In this document: positions 11,343 through 24,718 of the stretch, one piece after another
Layout of the letters: each line of letters begins with the position of its first letter
Position numbering within the stretch: position 1 is the first letter of the stretch
Source of the DNA: Adineta steineri
Lineage: Eukaryota > Rotifera > Eurotatoria > Adinetida > Adinetidae
Reading direction: 5' to 3'
Length of the DNA stretch: 64,000 nt
NCBI GenBank assembly: GCA_905250115.1
Contig: CAJNOI010000040.1
Location: 124,868-188,867, forward strand
Notes under the pieces: model-generated
The model's input: the letters and a program-made list of their open reading frames with translations, nothing else
The model's database searches: none
Told to the model about the DNA's origin: nothing
Position numbers and translations under genes: made by a program

Positions 11343-12194
11343 GAGTTTATATGTGCTAGTTCACAATTAATCTAGAACAAAAAAAATGAAGTGTAATATG
11401 ATATTTAATAAGAAATGCGTTATACAATCATTCAAAACGACATGATCTATGATAGAATCTATCGGTGAAGATGATTATTATAAGTTACTTTTGCACGTTA
11501 ACTGATAGTATGAGTATGAGAATTAATCTTTTTACATACACTTCGTTTGAGGTTACAGCGTGCATAATTATTTTAAATATCAATTACTAATAAAAAAACA
11601 ATACAAATTCGACATATATAGATGAACAAACTGAATTTTTTTATAGGAATAAATAAATAAATATTTTTACATATATCTATTACTACCATTGTTTGTATAC
11701 TGAAAACCTCTAACCAATTTCTGTCAATTTTATTATGTAGTTGTCACTACTAATCAATACATCTATGACATATCCTATAGATCTACCTTTACAATAATAC
11801 GATAAAATATATTATTCTTTTACAATTAAAGGTAAGCAGATAGACAATTCTGAATAATTATAATGAATATTGTACGTCTCTTTCTTTTAATTTGAACTTG
11901 TAGCTCATTTTCCTACGGTTCTTCGGCTTAGATATATGTACGGAATTATCAGAGACGAGAAATCATTTAATAAGGACAAAACTAGCAGAAGTCTAGTCTC
12001 CGTACCAACCAAGTTGATCTTTTAATCCAATTCAGACTTACAACTAGCGTCATCTCGTCTTGTCAAATGTGAATGAATTTATAATCAACCAACCAATAAG
12101 GACTGTTAAAACTATAATGTATAAATTCCCTGTTTAATTTCACTCTTGTTTGCTAATCATAAAAGAACCTAATACATAATATTCACAATTCAAA
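11343..12194. other. intergenic, divergent promoter region UQCR11/POLR2G
   Basis: About 850 bases of AT-rich DNA between two divergent housekeeping genes. No open frame with family features was seen. It probably contains both promoters. Confidence 0.55.
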
Positions 12195-13729
12195 ATGTTC
12201 TTTCATGTATGTAAAGAAAACAAGTATTAATTTAATATACCACGAATTTTCTTTATTTTAGGTTAGTTTAGATCATGAAATTTTACTTCATCCACGTTAT
12301 TTTGGTCCACAACTTCTTAAAACAGTTCGACGTATGTTATTCAATGAAGTTGAAGGAAAATGTATTGGCAAGTAAGTTTCTATCATAAATGATATTTTTA
12401 AGAAAAAAACAAACTTCATTTCAATAGGTATGGTTATGTGATTGCCGTTACTTCATTAGATAATATTGGTGTTGGTAAAATTCAACCTGGTAATAAAAAT
12501 GTTATTAAAATAAAATTTATATATATTTGTTATTATCAGGACGTGGTTATGTTATTTTTCCTGTTAAATATCATGCTATTGTATTTCGACCATTTAAACA
12601 TGAAGTTGTCGAAGCTATTATCACTCAAGTGACCAAAGTAAAAATTCGACTAGATATAATAAGCATGATTCTATATCACTGTTTTCATTTTTAGATGGGC
12701 ATTTTTTGTAAAATCGGTCCATTAACTTGTTTTATTTCACGTCATGTAAATATAATATTTTAGTTGTCATTATTATTTATATAAATATGTTAACTTTAGA
12801 GTATTCCTCGAGATATGGAATATGATCCCAGTGCAAATCCACCATGTTATAAAAAGAAAGATGATGTAAGAAATAGTATTATGTATCCGTAGATTTTTAA
12901 AACATATATTTTATTTTGTTTAGGATCTTATGATTCAACCGGATGATAGTATTCGTGTGAAAATTGCTGGTCTTCAAGTTGATGCTAAAGAATTCGTATG
13001 TATTAAATAAAAAAGATCGAGAATATTATTCAATATAGTAACAGATATTTGAGAATGTTTTGCATAGAATTGATTGAAATTAGTCGATACTAAAATATCA
13101 AATGTGAACATATACCTAGACTAGTTATTTGAATGATTTTATCCGAGATCAGTTTAGCTTTTTCAAATTCAATATTTACAAGCATTTCTTTTTTTTTTGA
13201 AAACATAATTCAACAGATCTGTGTAAATCTAAGTCATAGACGTTATTCGGACAATTAATCGCTCTGAAAATACGACTATGAAATGATTGATAATACTACA
13301 GTTGGAGAAAACTAATCTGAGTATAAACAGTTTTTGCTGAATATTTTCATTCACTTTTAAATTCGAATAGACAAGCAGAAACAATCTTATTTTACATAGT
13401 TCAGATTATATACATCAACCGATTAGTTTAGGCTTTCTTCTGAAATCTGTAAATAAATAAAAATATTTTACGAAGCATAGATTATATTCTCTTTGAACAT
13501 TTTCTGTTAACCTTTATTTCCTAATGCAATTAAGTTTAAATATAACATCTATCATCTTTTTTTACATGTTCCTATTAATGACTAGATTAAAAGTACGACA
13601 ATGACTAAAATAACTTTTTTTTTGCTTTCTAGTTTGCCGTTGGCACATTGATGGACGATTATTTAGGTAAGTAAATTATTTTCTTCATCTATTAATTTAC
13701 TTTTCTTGGGTTTTTTTTTAGTATCATAA
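12195..13729 (+). CDS. POLR2G: RNA polymerase II subunit RPB7
   Basis: Nine exons (12195-12206, 12262-12371, 12428-12489, 12540-12637, 12695-12745, 12800-12865, 12924-12995, 13633-13666, 13722-13729) give 170 aa, close to the usual 171-172. The N-terminal RNP-like domain shows [12 protein letters not shown] and EVEG-C-GKYG. The S1/OB half shows QPGRGYV, the HSIP-DMEYDP segment and NPPCYK. The end LMDDYLVS matches the family, with the last two residues on an 8-base terminal exon. RPB7 pairs with RPB4 as the stalk of Pol II and contacts nascent RNA. Intron 7 is unusually long for this window (637 bases); the others are 50-60. The first exon is only 12 bases. Confidence 0.95.
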
Positions 13730-16647
13730 CCTACTTGTCATCATGCAATGTGTATAAAATCTTCTTCGTTTTCTTCTTTTTCTTTTTTTTTTGTTGTTGT
13801 TATATTCTCCAATCATGAAAGAAAGAATAAAAAATGAGCTTTTCTTTCCTATCAATTTGATCATACTTATCTCGAAATATGATCTATCTACATTGCTATC
13901 TAACTTGACAGAAAAGAAAAGAGTCTTATTTGTTTGTTTACTCTTATATTACTCTGACTTTTTTTCTTGCCATATATGTTATATATGCACAGCAGTGCTA
14001 ATCGACTCGACTCGACTAATGATTAGTGTCTGCTATTATGTTTGATACATGTTTCTTTTCTTTTTACTTCTGTTCTGGCAACCATCACTTGGCACGAGTT
14101 GGCTCAACATTTCATCGTCTGTTCGCATTAGATCATATCTTCATCATCATATATTCTGCTAATCAACATCCTCTGATACAAGAAAAAATGCTTCCGGACC
14201 GCATTTTTTAAAAGTATATATTTATACGCGAGAGAGAGAGAGAGAGATGTATATCAAATATATGCAAAAAAACGGAAAGAAAACATAACAAAAAGGCAAT
14301 ATTATTCTTGAGATGTTTACAAATACGATTGTCCAATAGAAATCTAATGCAATTGATCTTGACATTTTATATAATGAAAAAAAGAAGAAGAAAAGATAGA
14401 TTGTTTTTATCTAATGATCATATAAATAACCATCAAACTTGAAAGATTGTCTTGTATTAAATCTGTATATATACATATGTAGTTATTTTATTCGAAAAAA
14501 AACCTTGTACATGCCATATCACTAGAAAATTTGTTACTTATGTAATTCAATAAACAATAAAAAAGAAGAAGAAGAATCTTTTGCCTTGCTTTCAACATAC
14601 TGACACCGTAAACAGATTTATCTGTTGGGCGTAGATTATTTGACAAATTATTTGTTGGCTAATCAATAGATATACTTGTCGACTTGTACATCATTTTATG
14701 TTTATTTTCTCTTGTATTCGTGTACTTTACCATCATCATCATCAACGTCGTGTGTGTGTTAACAAGCTCATATACAAGGAATTAGTTGTTACTTTGTGTA
14801 CACTACTCATTCTCCCGCTGTTGCTCCATATACTTCATCATTATCATTTGCAAAAAGAACATACACGCCCATTTCCTTATTGTATGTTTATTGATTAACA
14901 GAAAAGATTAGCAGATAGTTTTCTTCTCTTGTTTGTTCGAGAATGTTGATGTTATAATTTATAAAATCTAATATATATATATATATATATACATATACAT
15001 ACATATATGTGCGGTCTATTTCGTTTCTCCCCTTTTTTATATAGAGCTTCATGCATTTTAAACACGTGTCAAAGTCAGTAATACTGATTTAATTGAAAAT
15101 ATGTCTGTGTTTTCTTTTTAATTTACTTCTATTCGCAGCATTTCGAAATGTTGTCGTTGCATGAAAGCCACTCGATCATACATATATATATATATATACA
15201 TACACTTTTCTTTTTATTGTTGATAAGACATACACAAGAATAAAAATAACACAAGCATACATCTCTAACCACTTGATAGATTATTTGGTTTTGCTCTTTC
15301 TCTACACATCGTTTGCATTTGAATTGGATTTCAATTTTGCTCTTTCTCTCTTACTGTTCTCGTTTATTTGTCTTCATCGAACATATATACAAAACTTGAT
15401 GATGATTATCGTTTCTATTTGTTCATGAAAACCAATCATCAAAAGATTACATCTTATGCAATTGTCCAATACTAACAAGAAAAACGAATTAATCAAATAT
15501 ACATATGTTGACAATTGATATTCATTCAGTTACACTTGGAATAAGAAGTTTTCTTTTTCTTTTTCTTTGCTTTCAAAGAAAAAAAACAGAAGGAAATTTT
15601 CAAGTGTTAGCAAAAGTCAAATTGCTTGTATGATTATGTCCTTGAGTATAGAGCGGATCTAACGTTTTCTATATACTCAGCAGGAGATTGACTCGTTGTC
15701 ACATACAATCGACATGTTATTCATTAGTTATTGTTATGTTGCCGACTACGGCAGCCGTGGGACATGATGATTACGTTCAACATGTTTGATCTCATTTATT
15801 GCTTATAGCAATCTATCTACCTGAGAGTTTTTCTTCTCATTTTACAATTAAAATAGAAAATAACCAAATCTTGATATGTGTATTCTTCTAAATCCAAACG
15901 AACTGTTTCAATAAAACAAAACAGCATGTATCTCTTATTTAAACAATTGTAACAAGATATGATCACGAGAGAGAAAAAACAAACGTAAATAAAATTTGTT
16001 GATCCTTAAACAGCAAAATTGATTTAAAGTAAATTTCAATCTAAATATAGATTGAAATTATATCTACTAGACTTGATATTAAAAAAAAGAAAAGAAAAGA
16101 AAAGTATTGCACAAGCTGACGACAATTAAACAACGATTTATGATAATAATGATGCACCAACGCATAATAGTATATGTTGGTAGTTTCTTTTTTTTTTATT
16201 GTATTCATAGGAAAACATAAATGACGACAAATTGAGAAAGACTAATGTCAAATGTATGTTTATATGATGTATGCGACAGCTGGAATTGATGATGAAAAAG
16301 AGAAGTTTATATGTCCTTCTCGTTTTTTTTCCATTATTCTTTCGTTATAGTACAAACAATACTATCAAAAAAAAATGAGGTCTGATTTGTAGCAGCAGCT
16401 TGATAGATTTATTTTTTCAAATAAAGAAAAAAAGAGAGAGAGAAAAAAAAGAAGAATATTTTTTTTTTGACAAATTAAGAAGAAAATAAGGGTAAAAACG
16501 AAGAATTAAAAAACAAACAAACAAACAAAAAAACGAAAAAAGAAATGTCATCTTTCCCCGCCATACATATAATATGATACTGGAAACAAAACAAATAAAA
16601 AAAAAAGAGGAAATTTCATTCAACTTTTCTTTCTCTGGTAATATATA
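13730..16647. other. intergenic, 2.9 kb, microsatellite-rich
   Basis: Contains T-rich tracts and simple repeats: (GA)n at about 14231-14247 and (TA)n at about 14971-14990 and 15182-15198. Open frames are short and of low complexity. Because the adjoining forkhead gene is a developmental regulator, enhancers are possible here, but none can be read directly. Confidence 0.6.
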
Positions 16648-18003
<1,356 letters not shown>

Positions 18004-20878
18004 TGCGTTACTTTTCTTTCCAATTTTTTTTTTATTCTGAAATAATCGTAATGATGTAGTAGTAGTCCTTCTTTTCTCTATAACGACGTGTCAGAAGTAA
18101 CAGCCTGTTTGATCAACAAAAAACGATGCGCATCTCTTCTCTTCGAACGTTTTTTTTTCTCTTCTATTTGCATACAGAAGGAGGTGTTCGTGTTCATTAT
18201 TTTTCCTTCTTTTTTTGGACCAATGTTGATGCAGCTTCCTATTAACATGGTTGGCCGGAACGAGAGAAGAAAATTAATTCTTTTTTTTTCTTGTTCGTTC
18301 GTTTTTTTTTTTCCTTTCTTTCCTTCTTCTAACAGCCAATGTTTGTAAAACAGAACTTCTCTATTTTCACCAATAGAAAGAAAAAAAAATTTGACCTTTT
18401 TTCTAAATACACTTCATTGATATTTATTCATCTTCAAAAGATGTTTACGTTTCTATTGTCATCCTAATTGGCATCAATCTTTAAAAAAAATCCTAAACGA
18501 ACGACAACTGTCATTGATTTAAACCAGATTCAATATGCAATTGAGTTTCTTTTTTGTTTATAGTCGTTTGTATAACTATATTGATTGATCATTGTCGTCG
18601 TTGTAGCAAAAAAAATGACGAGTCTATATTAAGAAGAAAAGAACGATAATCTAACGAATATGATCTATGCAAATTTCTTTATAAGTGTTTATATGCCAGA
18701 TATACTGCTGTTACAAACTGATAATCATCCATTCTCGCGATGATGATGATGTTGTTGTTGCTTATATGATGTAGTGCAGTTATCATGAGAATCGATCGAG
18801 TTCGCTTCCGTTACTTGCAAACAAACAAATAGACATTCATAGGGGAAAAAGAAAAAGTTCCGACACCAGAAACGGAAGACAGATATACACACACATACAC
18901 ACACCATCGGTGAAAGTATCAAGAAAAACGAACAATTATAGGATAAAAAAAAAAGTGCGCATATTCCGGAAATGAAATAGAGTAAGAAAAATCTATATCA
19001 TTATTCCACTCGTCATCTCTAATTAGTGGATTTAAAATGAACACCTGCACTCTCGGATATTATATCTAATTTTACTACTCACTTAATAAGAAAATCATGA
19101 ATGTATAAAATGAGTCAAATAAAAGGAAAAAAAAACAACGAGTCGTTGAAAAAAATAATACATATAAGTAGCTGCTGCACCCTCCATCACGGCGATGTTT
19201 ACGCAGTTTGGAATGTTGTATATGCAGGGTCGAAAAAAAAAAAGTAAGAGTAAAAGACGACGTCAATCATTCTGACAGTTTATTGTTATAAGACAGCGTA
19301 TAATGAAACGAAAGCTTCTATGCCTTGAAAAAGAAAACGATTCAATTCTCTTTTGTGTATACGTGCAGACTTGCACTATTACCCTGATGACAACAAGGGA
19401 GTAAAGAAAGATAGGGAATATGATAAAGAATGTTTCTTTAATTTTCTTATGTATTTTTTTTCTTGACTCATATGACTTTTGTAAAAATGTATTACGTCAT
19501 TTTTTTAATAAACAAAATTGTATATATATAGAGCCTTGAAAATAATAGTGAAAAGAAAAACTAACAAATTCATCATTGTCATCAGATTGTTATTATTATT
19601 ATTAAATCGTGCTGCGTAAATCGTCAAGGATAAGATATATATATATACATTGTTAAGTATGTCAACGAAACGACATGCTACATTAATTTTCGATAGAAAT
19701 CTATTGCCAGTCGTTCTTCTATGTTGTGATTAGCTTAAGAGTGTCGACAAGCACACATCGACTGAGGAGATAATGATGAGCATTTTTTCTACTTCTTTTG
19801 CTTGAATGATTAAAAAGGCAACATACATTGATTGTGTAGCAGCCATAGAAAAAAAAAAAGAAAATTTGTTCATTCGACCATTGATTCTGTCTGTTTCTCT
19901 CTTTCTATACAATAATTTGCTCAATTTTGCTTTTACAATGGACAATAGTATACGTGTGCGCGTGTCCATTTTTGTCGACACGTTCACACATCACAAAAAG
20001 CGATTAGTGAAACAACTAGTATACCTTTTGATCTAACCTCTATTTGACATGATCATAATGGATGGTGTATGTTGGATACTTGAACAATAAAAAAGAAAAA
20101 CAACACAAGAGATATTCATTTTCGCTTCATCAAATTTCAATAGTTAACTGACATTTTCATCTGACAAATTGTTCAAATACATGAGATTAAGAGTAAGTAT
20201 ACAAGAATATAATAATCATAATTGAATAGATGTTGAAATTAGAACTAATCAATATATATGATGACAAGCTTAAATCATCTTTATACCGCTCTCTCTTTGT
20301 TCTTAGTATAAAATCTAACAACAATCAAATATAATTATTTGCTTCTAAAATAAAACAATCTTATTGCGCAGATGTTATTCTTTTTTTGCTATAGAAAATG
20401 ATGTTTCAATAAAAACTTTTTATAGATGATTGTCGGCGACAGATTTTATTAATGATGAATGTTAAATAAGAAGAGAATAAAAAAAAATGATTAAGTTTTA
20501 TTACTTTATCAATATTCAATATTTTTTATTTTAATAACAATTAAAATATTATTTTTATATCGTGTTGATTTAAATAAAATGTCAGTTTATCGTTAGATTT
20601 TATCAGTTTTAAAAGTAAATAAATGAAAATTTTTTCATGTTTTTCTTTTGCTACTTAAAGCAATTATATTATAAAAACAGAAATTGCTTGATAAGAATAC
20701 TTGTATTTAAAATAATATACATTCGAATATGTTTTACTCATGTAAAACAACATGAACACATAGATTATAAGTATAATATCATTGTTAGAAGTGAACTAAT
20801 CAAGATTATTGTAAATGAATATAAAATATAAATTGTTTAATCTAAAACTACTTATGTTTTATCACCATTGTTCTAATC
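18004..20878. other. intergenic upstream of the forkhead gene
   Basis: About 2.9 kb with T-tracts and short simple repeats. No coding sequence with family features was seen. It probably holds the forkhead promoter and regulatory DNA. Confidence 0.55.
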
Positions 20879-20935
20879 CAGTGGAGGATTTAGAGAAAGT
20901 GCGTCCGCACTCAGTCTCATTTATTTTTTGCAGCA
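20879..20935 (+). mobile_element. transposon-terminus-like fragment (CAGTGG end)
   Basis: Begins CAGTGGAGGATTTAGAG and continues with a GC-rich stretch including a small GTGCG/CGCAC inverted pair, out of keeping with the AT-rich surroundings. It resembles the left end of the element at 44077. No matching right end was found nearby, so it is a truncated copy or a chance match. Confidence 0.4.
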
Positions 20936-21072
20936 AAAATTACTTCGGAACCAGTAGATGATATGGCGAATGCGGGTGGCAATACAGTTTTTGATCGAAA
21001 CCAACTTCTGTTATAAACATCCTTGATTCATCACTGAATTATATTTTTATTTACCAAATAAACATTTTTATT

Positions 21073-21327
21073 AAAAACGCTGAATCGGGAACCGCGATTG
21101 TGACCCATTCACGCTTAATAATAAAACGCTATAAACGGCGTTTTGAACGTGAAATCACCACTTTCTTAGCGTTAAAACAGTGAAAAATTCTTTTTTTTAA
21201 CGTTAAAACGCATGGCCTTTAAACTCTAGAATACACACGCGTTTTAACGCTATGATGGTGGTGGTTTTACGTCTAAAATTATTAAGCGTCAATGGATCAC
21301 GATCGCGGTTCTCGATTGAGCGTTTTT
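21073..21327. mobile_element. MITE with about 50-bp terminal inverted repeats
   Basis: The left end (21073 to about 21128) and right end (about 21276-21327) are inverted copies, roughly 85 percent matching. Both start AAAAACGCT and contain GAACCGCGAT and ACGCTTAATAAT. The roughly 145-base interior repeats short GCGTTTTAACGC-like palindromes, so the whole element could fold back on itself. There is no ORF. A target-site duplication is not obvious. Confidence 0.7.
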
Positions 21328-21441
21328 CAAATTTTCTGTCTGCTTGGGATACGAAAAAGATAGTATTTGTTAAGATTCAACGATATTAAATATTGTCCGA
21401 GAAAAAAATATGTAATGTACATATCTGTTAAATATATATAT

Positions 21442-21724
21442 ATGAAGCTTTCTATAAAACATATTTATGATTTAACTATATTTTATTTCCGTTATGTACA
21501 TTTTCTCTCTCGGTTTAAGATTTGTTGATATGATTTACTGAAATTGCTTAGAAACAGTTTGGAGTTTTATATTTATTTGTGTATTGTAGCGTCATCTTTT
21601 TTTCATACCTATTATGACAGGTTTACTAAATATACCCATGATTGCAGAAGTAATTGAAATGAAACGAATGAGTAGTCGCATAAAAGTACAACGATTACGA
21701 AAACAAATACAAAATAGAAAATAA
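21442..21724 (+). CDS. 62-aa hypothetical protein
   Basis: Exons 21442-21495 and 21590-21724, joined in phase 0, give a 62-aa basic protein. It has a hydrophobic/aromatic N-terminal half (around HLFFIPIMTG) and an Arg/Lys/Gln-rich helical C-terminus ending QNRK. It lies 98 bases upstream of NDUFA4 on the same strand. I do not recognise it. Size and neighbour suggest a small mitochondrial protein, but that is inference; the N-terminal exon is the least certain part. Confidence 0.4.
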
Positions 21725-21822
21725 TCCAATAAACGTTTTGATGTATGTAGTATAATCACAGTTTATTAACATTTATATTTTTAGAGTACCTTTTTTAAAT
21801 ATTTTTTTACTTAAATTTAATA

Positions 21823-22092
21823 ATGAAGGGTCTATCATGGCAATCGCTTAAAGCGAATTATTCATTGATACCACTTTTTTCCATTGTTACAATTGGACTG
21901 GTAATGGCAGGCGGACATGCAATTCGTTCTCTAGTATATTCAAGTGATGTCAAAGTAAATAGACGTAACTCTGATCATCCATGGGACGCAAAAGTGAATA
22001 GCGATGGTTCATTCCAACATTCAAAATATTTTAAGATTCATGATTATCGTAATATAAGAAAGAGTGAATATGAACCCAATCTCGACAATTAA
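21823..22092 (+). CDS. NDUFA4: NDUFA4/COXFA4, cytochrome oxidase-associated subunit
   Basis: Single exon, 89 aa. Family landmarks: SLIPLF at the start of the membrane segment (about residues 14-37), a Gly-rich helix, then DVKVNRRNSDHPW, matching the D-V...R-N...PW pattern after the helix, and a hydrophilic C-terminus with YF and DY. The known role is a small inner-membrane subunit first assigned to complex I and now to cytochrome c oxidase. A TTTTTAG acceptor-like sequence lies about 40 bases before the ATG. Confidence 0.85.
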   Translation: MKGLSWQSLKANYSLIPLFSIVTIGLVMAGGHAIRSLVYSSDVKVNRRNSDHPWDAKVNSDGSFQHSKYFKIHDYRNIRKSEYEPNLDN

Positions 22093-22287
22093 ACCTCATA
22101 GACAGCACATCTATTTCTAGTAACTCAATTCTTCTGCTATTATCTCATTTTCTTCTAGATTGTTTTTGTGATATATTAAAATACAGCTAGTTTGCATGCA
22201 TAATGTCTCTTTTTTGTCTTGTCATTAAGTTTTCCTATTTTTGTTTTAAATAAAAATCAAAAAAAAAATCATCACTCGTTTTTTTAG

Positions 22288-24249
22288 ATGGCCACGCAAA
22301 ATCAATCAGATCAACACCAAGGATCACATTCGAATTATATGAGTACTTTCGAATTTTTCTTGAGAAGTTTTTATCTTTAATATTTGTTTCTATCATTAAG
22401 GTAAAATAGCAGATTATCAAATTATAGAGGAAATTGGTAGAGGAACATATGGGTATAAGATATTCAATCATGTCTTGTGTTTATTTATTTTCAATATTTT
22501 TTCTTTAGAGTAGTTCTGAAAGCTCAATGTAAAAAAACGGATACAATTGTTGCTTTGAAACGTATACTAGAACAAAATGATGGTGAAGGTTTTCCTACAT
22601 CGGCATTAGATGAAATTCGAGTTTTACAATTTATCACGCATGAAAATATTGTTCAACTAATTCGCATGTGTGAATCATCAAGTAAATTTTATATCTTTTA
22701 AAAGATTTCATTTATCAAAGTTTCAAATACTTAATTAAATAGAGTATGTTAAGAATCCATCAATATTAGAAACTTCTTCATGAGTAATGTACGGTTGAAA
22801 TTTTTTTACATATGAACAATATATTAATGCATGAAAAAAATAACTTTTTATCATAGCGAGACTAAGCTAAAGCTATACTAATTAAAATATTTGTTATCAT
22901 ATATTCTTGCTTGTATTTATATAATCTATTAATAAATCCTAATTTCATTTTATAGGTCCAGATCTACCTGATTATCAAGTCTATCTTGTATTGGAATATT
23001 GTAATCATGATTTAGCTGGTCTAATAAAAAATCGTCAACTACATCCTACTCTTGATAATCGAAAATGTATCATGAAACAAATACTCAATGGTAAAGAACA
23101 TATTATTATCTAATATATAGATATATTGTTATATATGATTAAGGTCTTTCGGCTCTTCATGGCAAAAAAATTATGCATCGGTATGTTGAAAAAAGGAAAA
23201 ATATGATCTAGAATTGTGATTCATTTTAGTGATTTAAAACCAGCAAATATTTTATTAACAAATGATGGTATAGTTAAAATTGCGGATTTTGGTTTATCCG
23301 ACATAATTACATCACCAGAATGTAAAAAATATTATTAATAATTGGTACGATGTTCTTCAATCATTTTTCTTTACTTTCTTTTAGTCGGCCAACAACAATC
23401 ACTTTCAACTAACGTTGTTACATTATGGTTAGTGTTTATATAAGATATTTCATTTTGTAATCAGACGAATTTTAAATTTTTATAGGTATCGTGCACCAGA
23501 ATTATTATTAGGTAAATAGAAATATATAGTTATTTGCTTGAAAAATTCTGGTATTGATTCGATAGGTGATCCAAATTATGATTTTGCAATTGATATGTGG
23601 AGTAAGTTGAATGATTTTTGTTCAAGTGTATTATTTTGTTTTCTATTGTATTAAGGTGTTGGATGTATTTTCGCCGAACTCTTTATACGTGATGCAATTT
23701 TACGAGGTAAATTTGATCATTTGTCTAGGTATCAATTTTATTCTTCGATTTAAATGAATACATTACATATCTAGTAGTGCAGCAATAAGCATAGAGAAGG
23801 AAAAAGCTATGATACATGCACAGATGATATCTGTGTGATTGTTTTTATCGAGAACGAGTTGCGTTTTCAAGAGTATAATGCGGACAAAATTAATACTTGA
23901 ATTCTTAAGAATAATTTGATCAGAATTTTTTTTCCGATTAGGTGATAGTAAAGAGAAGCAATTCGCATTAATTAAAAAATTATTTGGTGATATTAACTGG
24001 CCCGGTATACATCAATTACCATTATATTCTCATTTAAATATATCTCGATTTAGCCAAGGACAACTTGAAAATTGTGTGATAGATTATCGAACGAAAATTT
24101 ATAATGAAGCTTCACGTGATTTAATAAATGAATTGTTAACATTAGATCCTAAAAAACGTATTGATGTAAATAAAGCAATTCGTTCTAATTATTTTAAACC
24201 TGAACCATCATTAAAAGATTTTAAAGATTTTTTATCAAAGCATTCATGA
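22288..24249 (+). CDS. CDK9: CDK9-like cyclin-dependent kinase
   Basis: Eleven exons (22288-22342, 22401-22452, 22509-22681, 22956-23090, 23144-23180, 23230-23321, 23385-23427, 23486-23511, 23566-23601, 23656-23706, 23942-24249) give 335 aa. It is a complete protein kinase: Gly-loop GRGTYGVV, Lys53 in VALKR, Glu71 in the FPTSALDEI helix (the PSTAIRE equivalent, of CDK9 type), HRDLKPAN (150-157), DFG (170-172), and STNVVTLWYRAPE with the activation-loop Thr. CDK9-type features are EYC-HDLAGL before the hinge helix and LLTLDPKKRID near the end. Known role: P-TEFb phosphorylates Pol II CTD Ser2 and elongation factors. It lacks a long C-terminal tail. The ATG directly follows TTTTTTTAG. Confidence 0.85.
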
Positions 24250-24718
24250 GTGTTTGAATCAAATCAAACTTCACAACAAACAAATTATCGATATCCACCA
24301 AAAAACCAAACTTACTAATATTTTTTCTTATTGATTTTCTTTAAGTTAAATAAATGAATGTATCACTCCGGATGTATATTGACAAATTTCAGTAAAACTG
24401 AAAATAATTATAAACATGTTTTGTTAATTACTTTTTTTCTTTTAATTTTCTGAGAATTATTTTTTATGTAACCCTGAAGTGTGAATTCTTTTATTGTCAA
24501 GACAACATATTATTAAACTATTTCTAATTTTTAAAAAAAATGTAAATAAGTTTTCTTCTATATTTATTTATTGAGAAGACAAATGTTGGTAAAAGTAAAT
24601 TATAATCAATAAAATTATGGCGATTTGATGGAAGTAAAAAAGGAACACAAAAAAAATGGAATAGATTTATTGTTTATCACAAATATATATGCTGGAAAAT
24701 AGTTTATCATTTGTTTTC
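24250..24718. other. intergenic, convergent 3' ends
   Basis: 470 bases between the CDK9-like gene (+) and EFHC1 (-). AT-rich, with polyadenylation-type AATAAA signals. No gene was seen. Confidence 0.6.

Noticed and set aside
13791..14045. Open frame in the RPB7-forkhead spacer as a gene.
   Set aside because: Composition follows T-rich simple sequence, with no domain, splice pattern or codon bias like the real genes.
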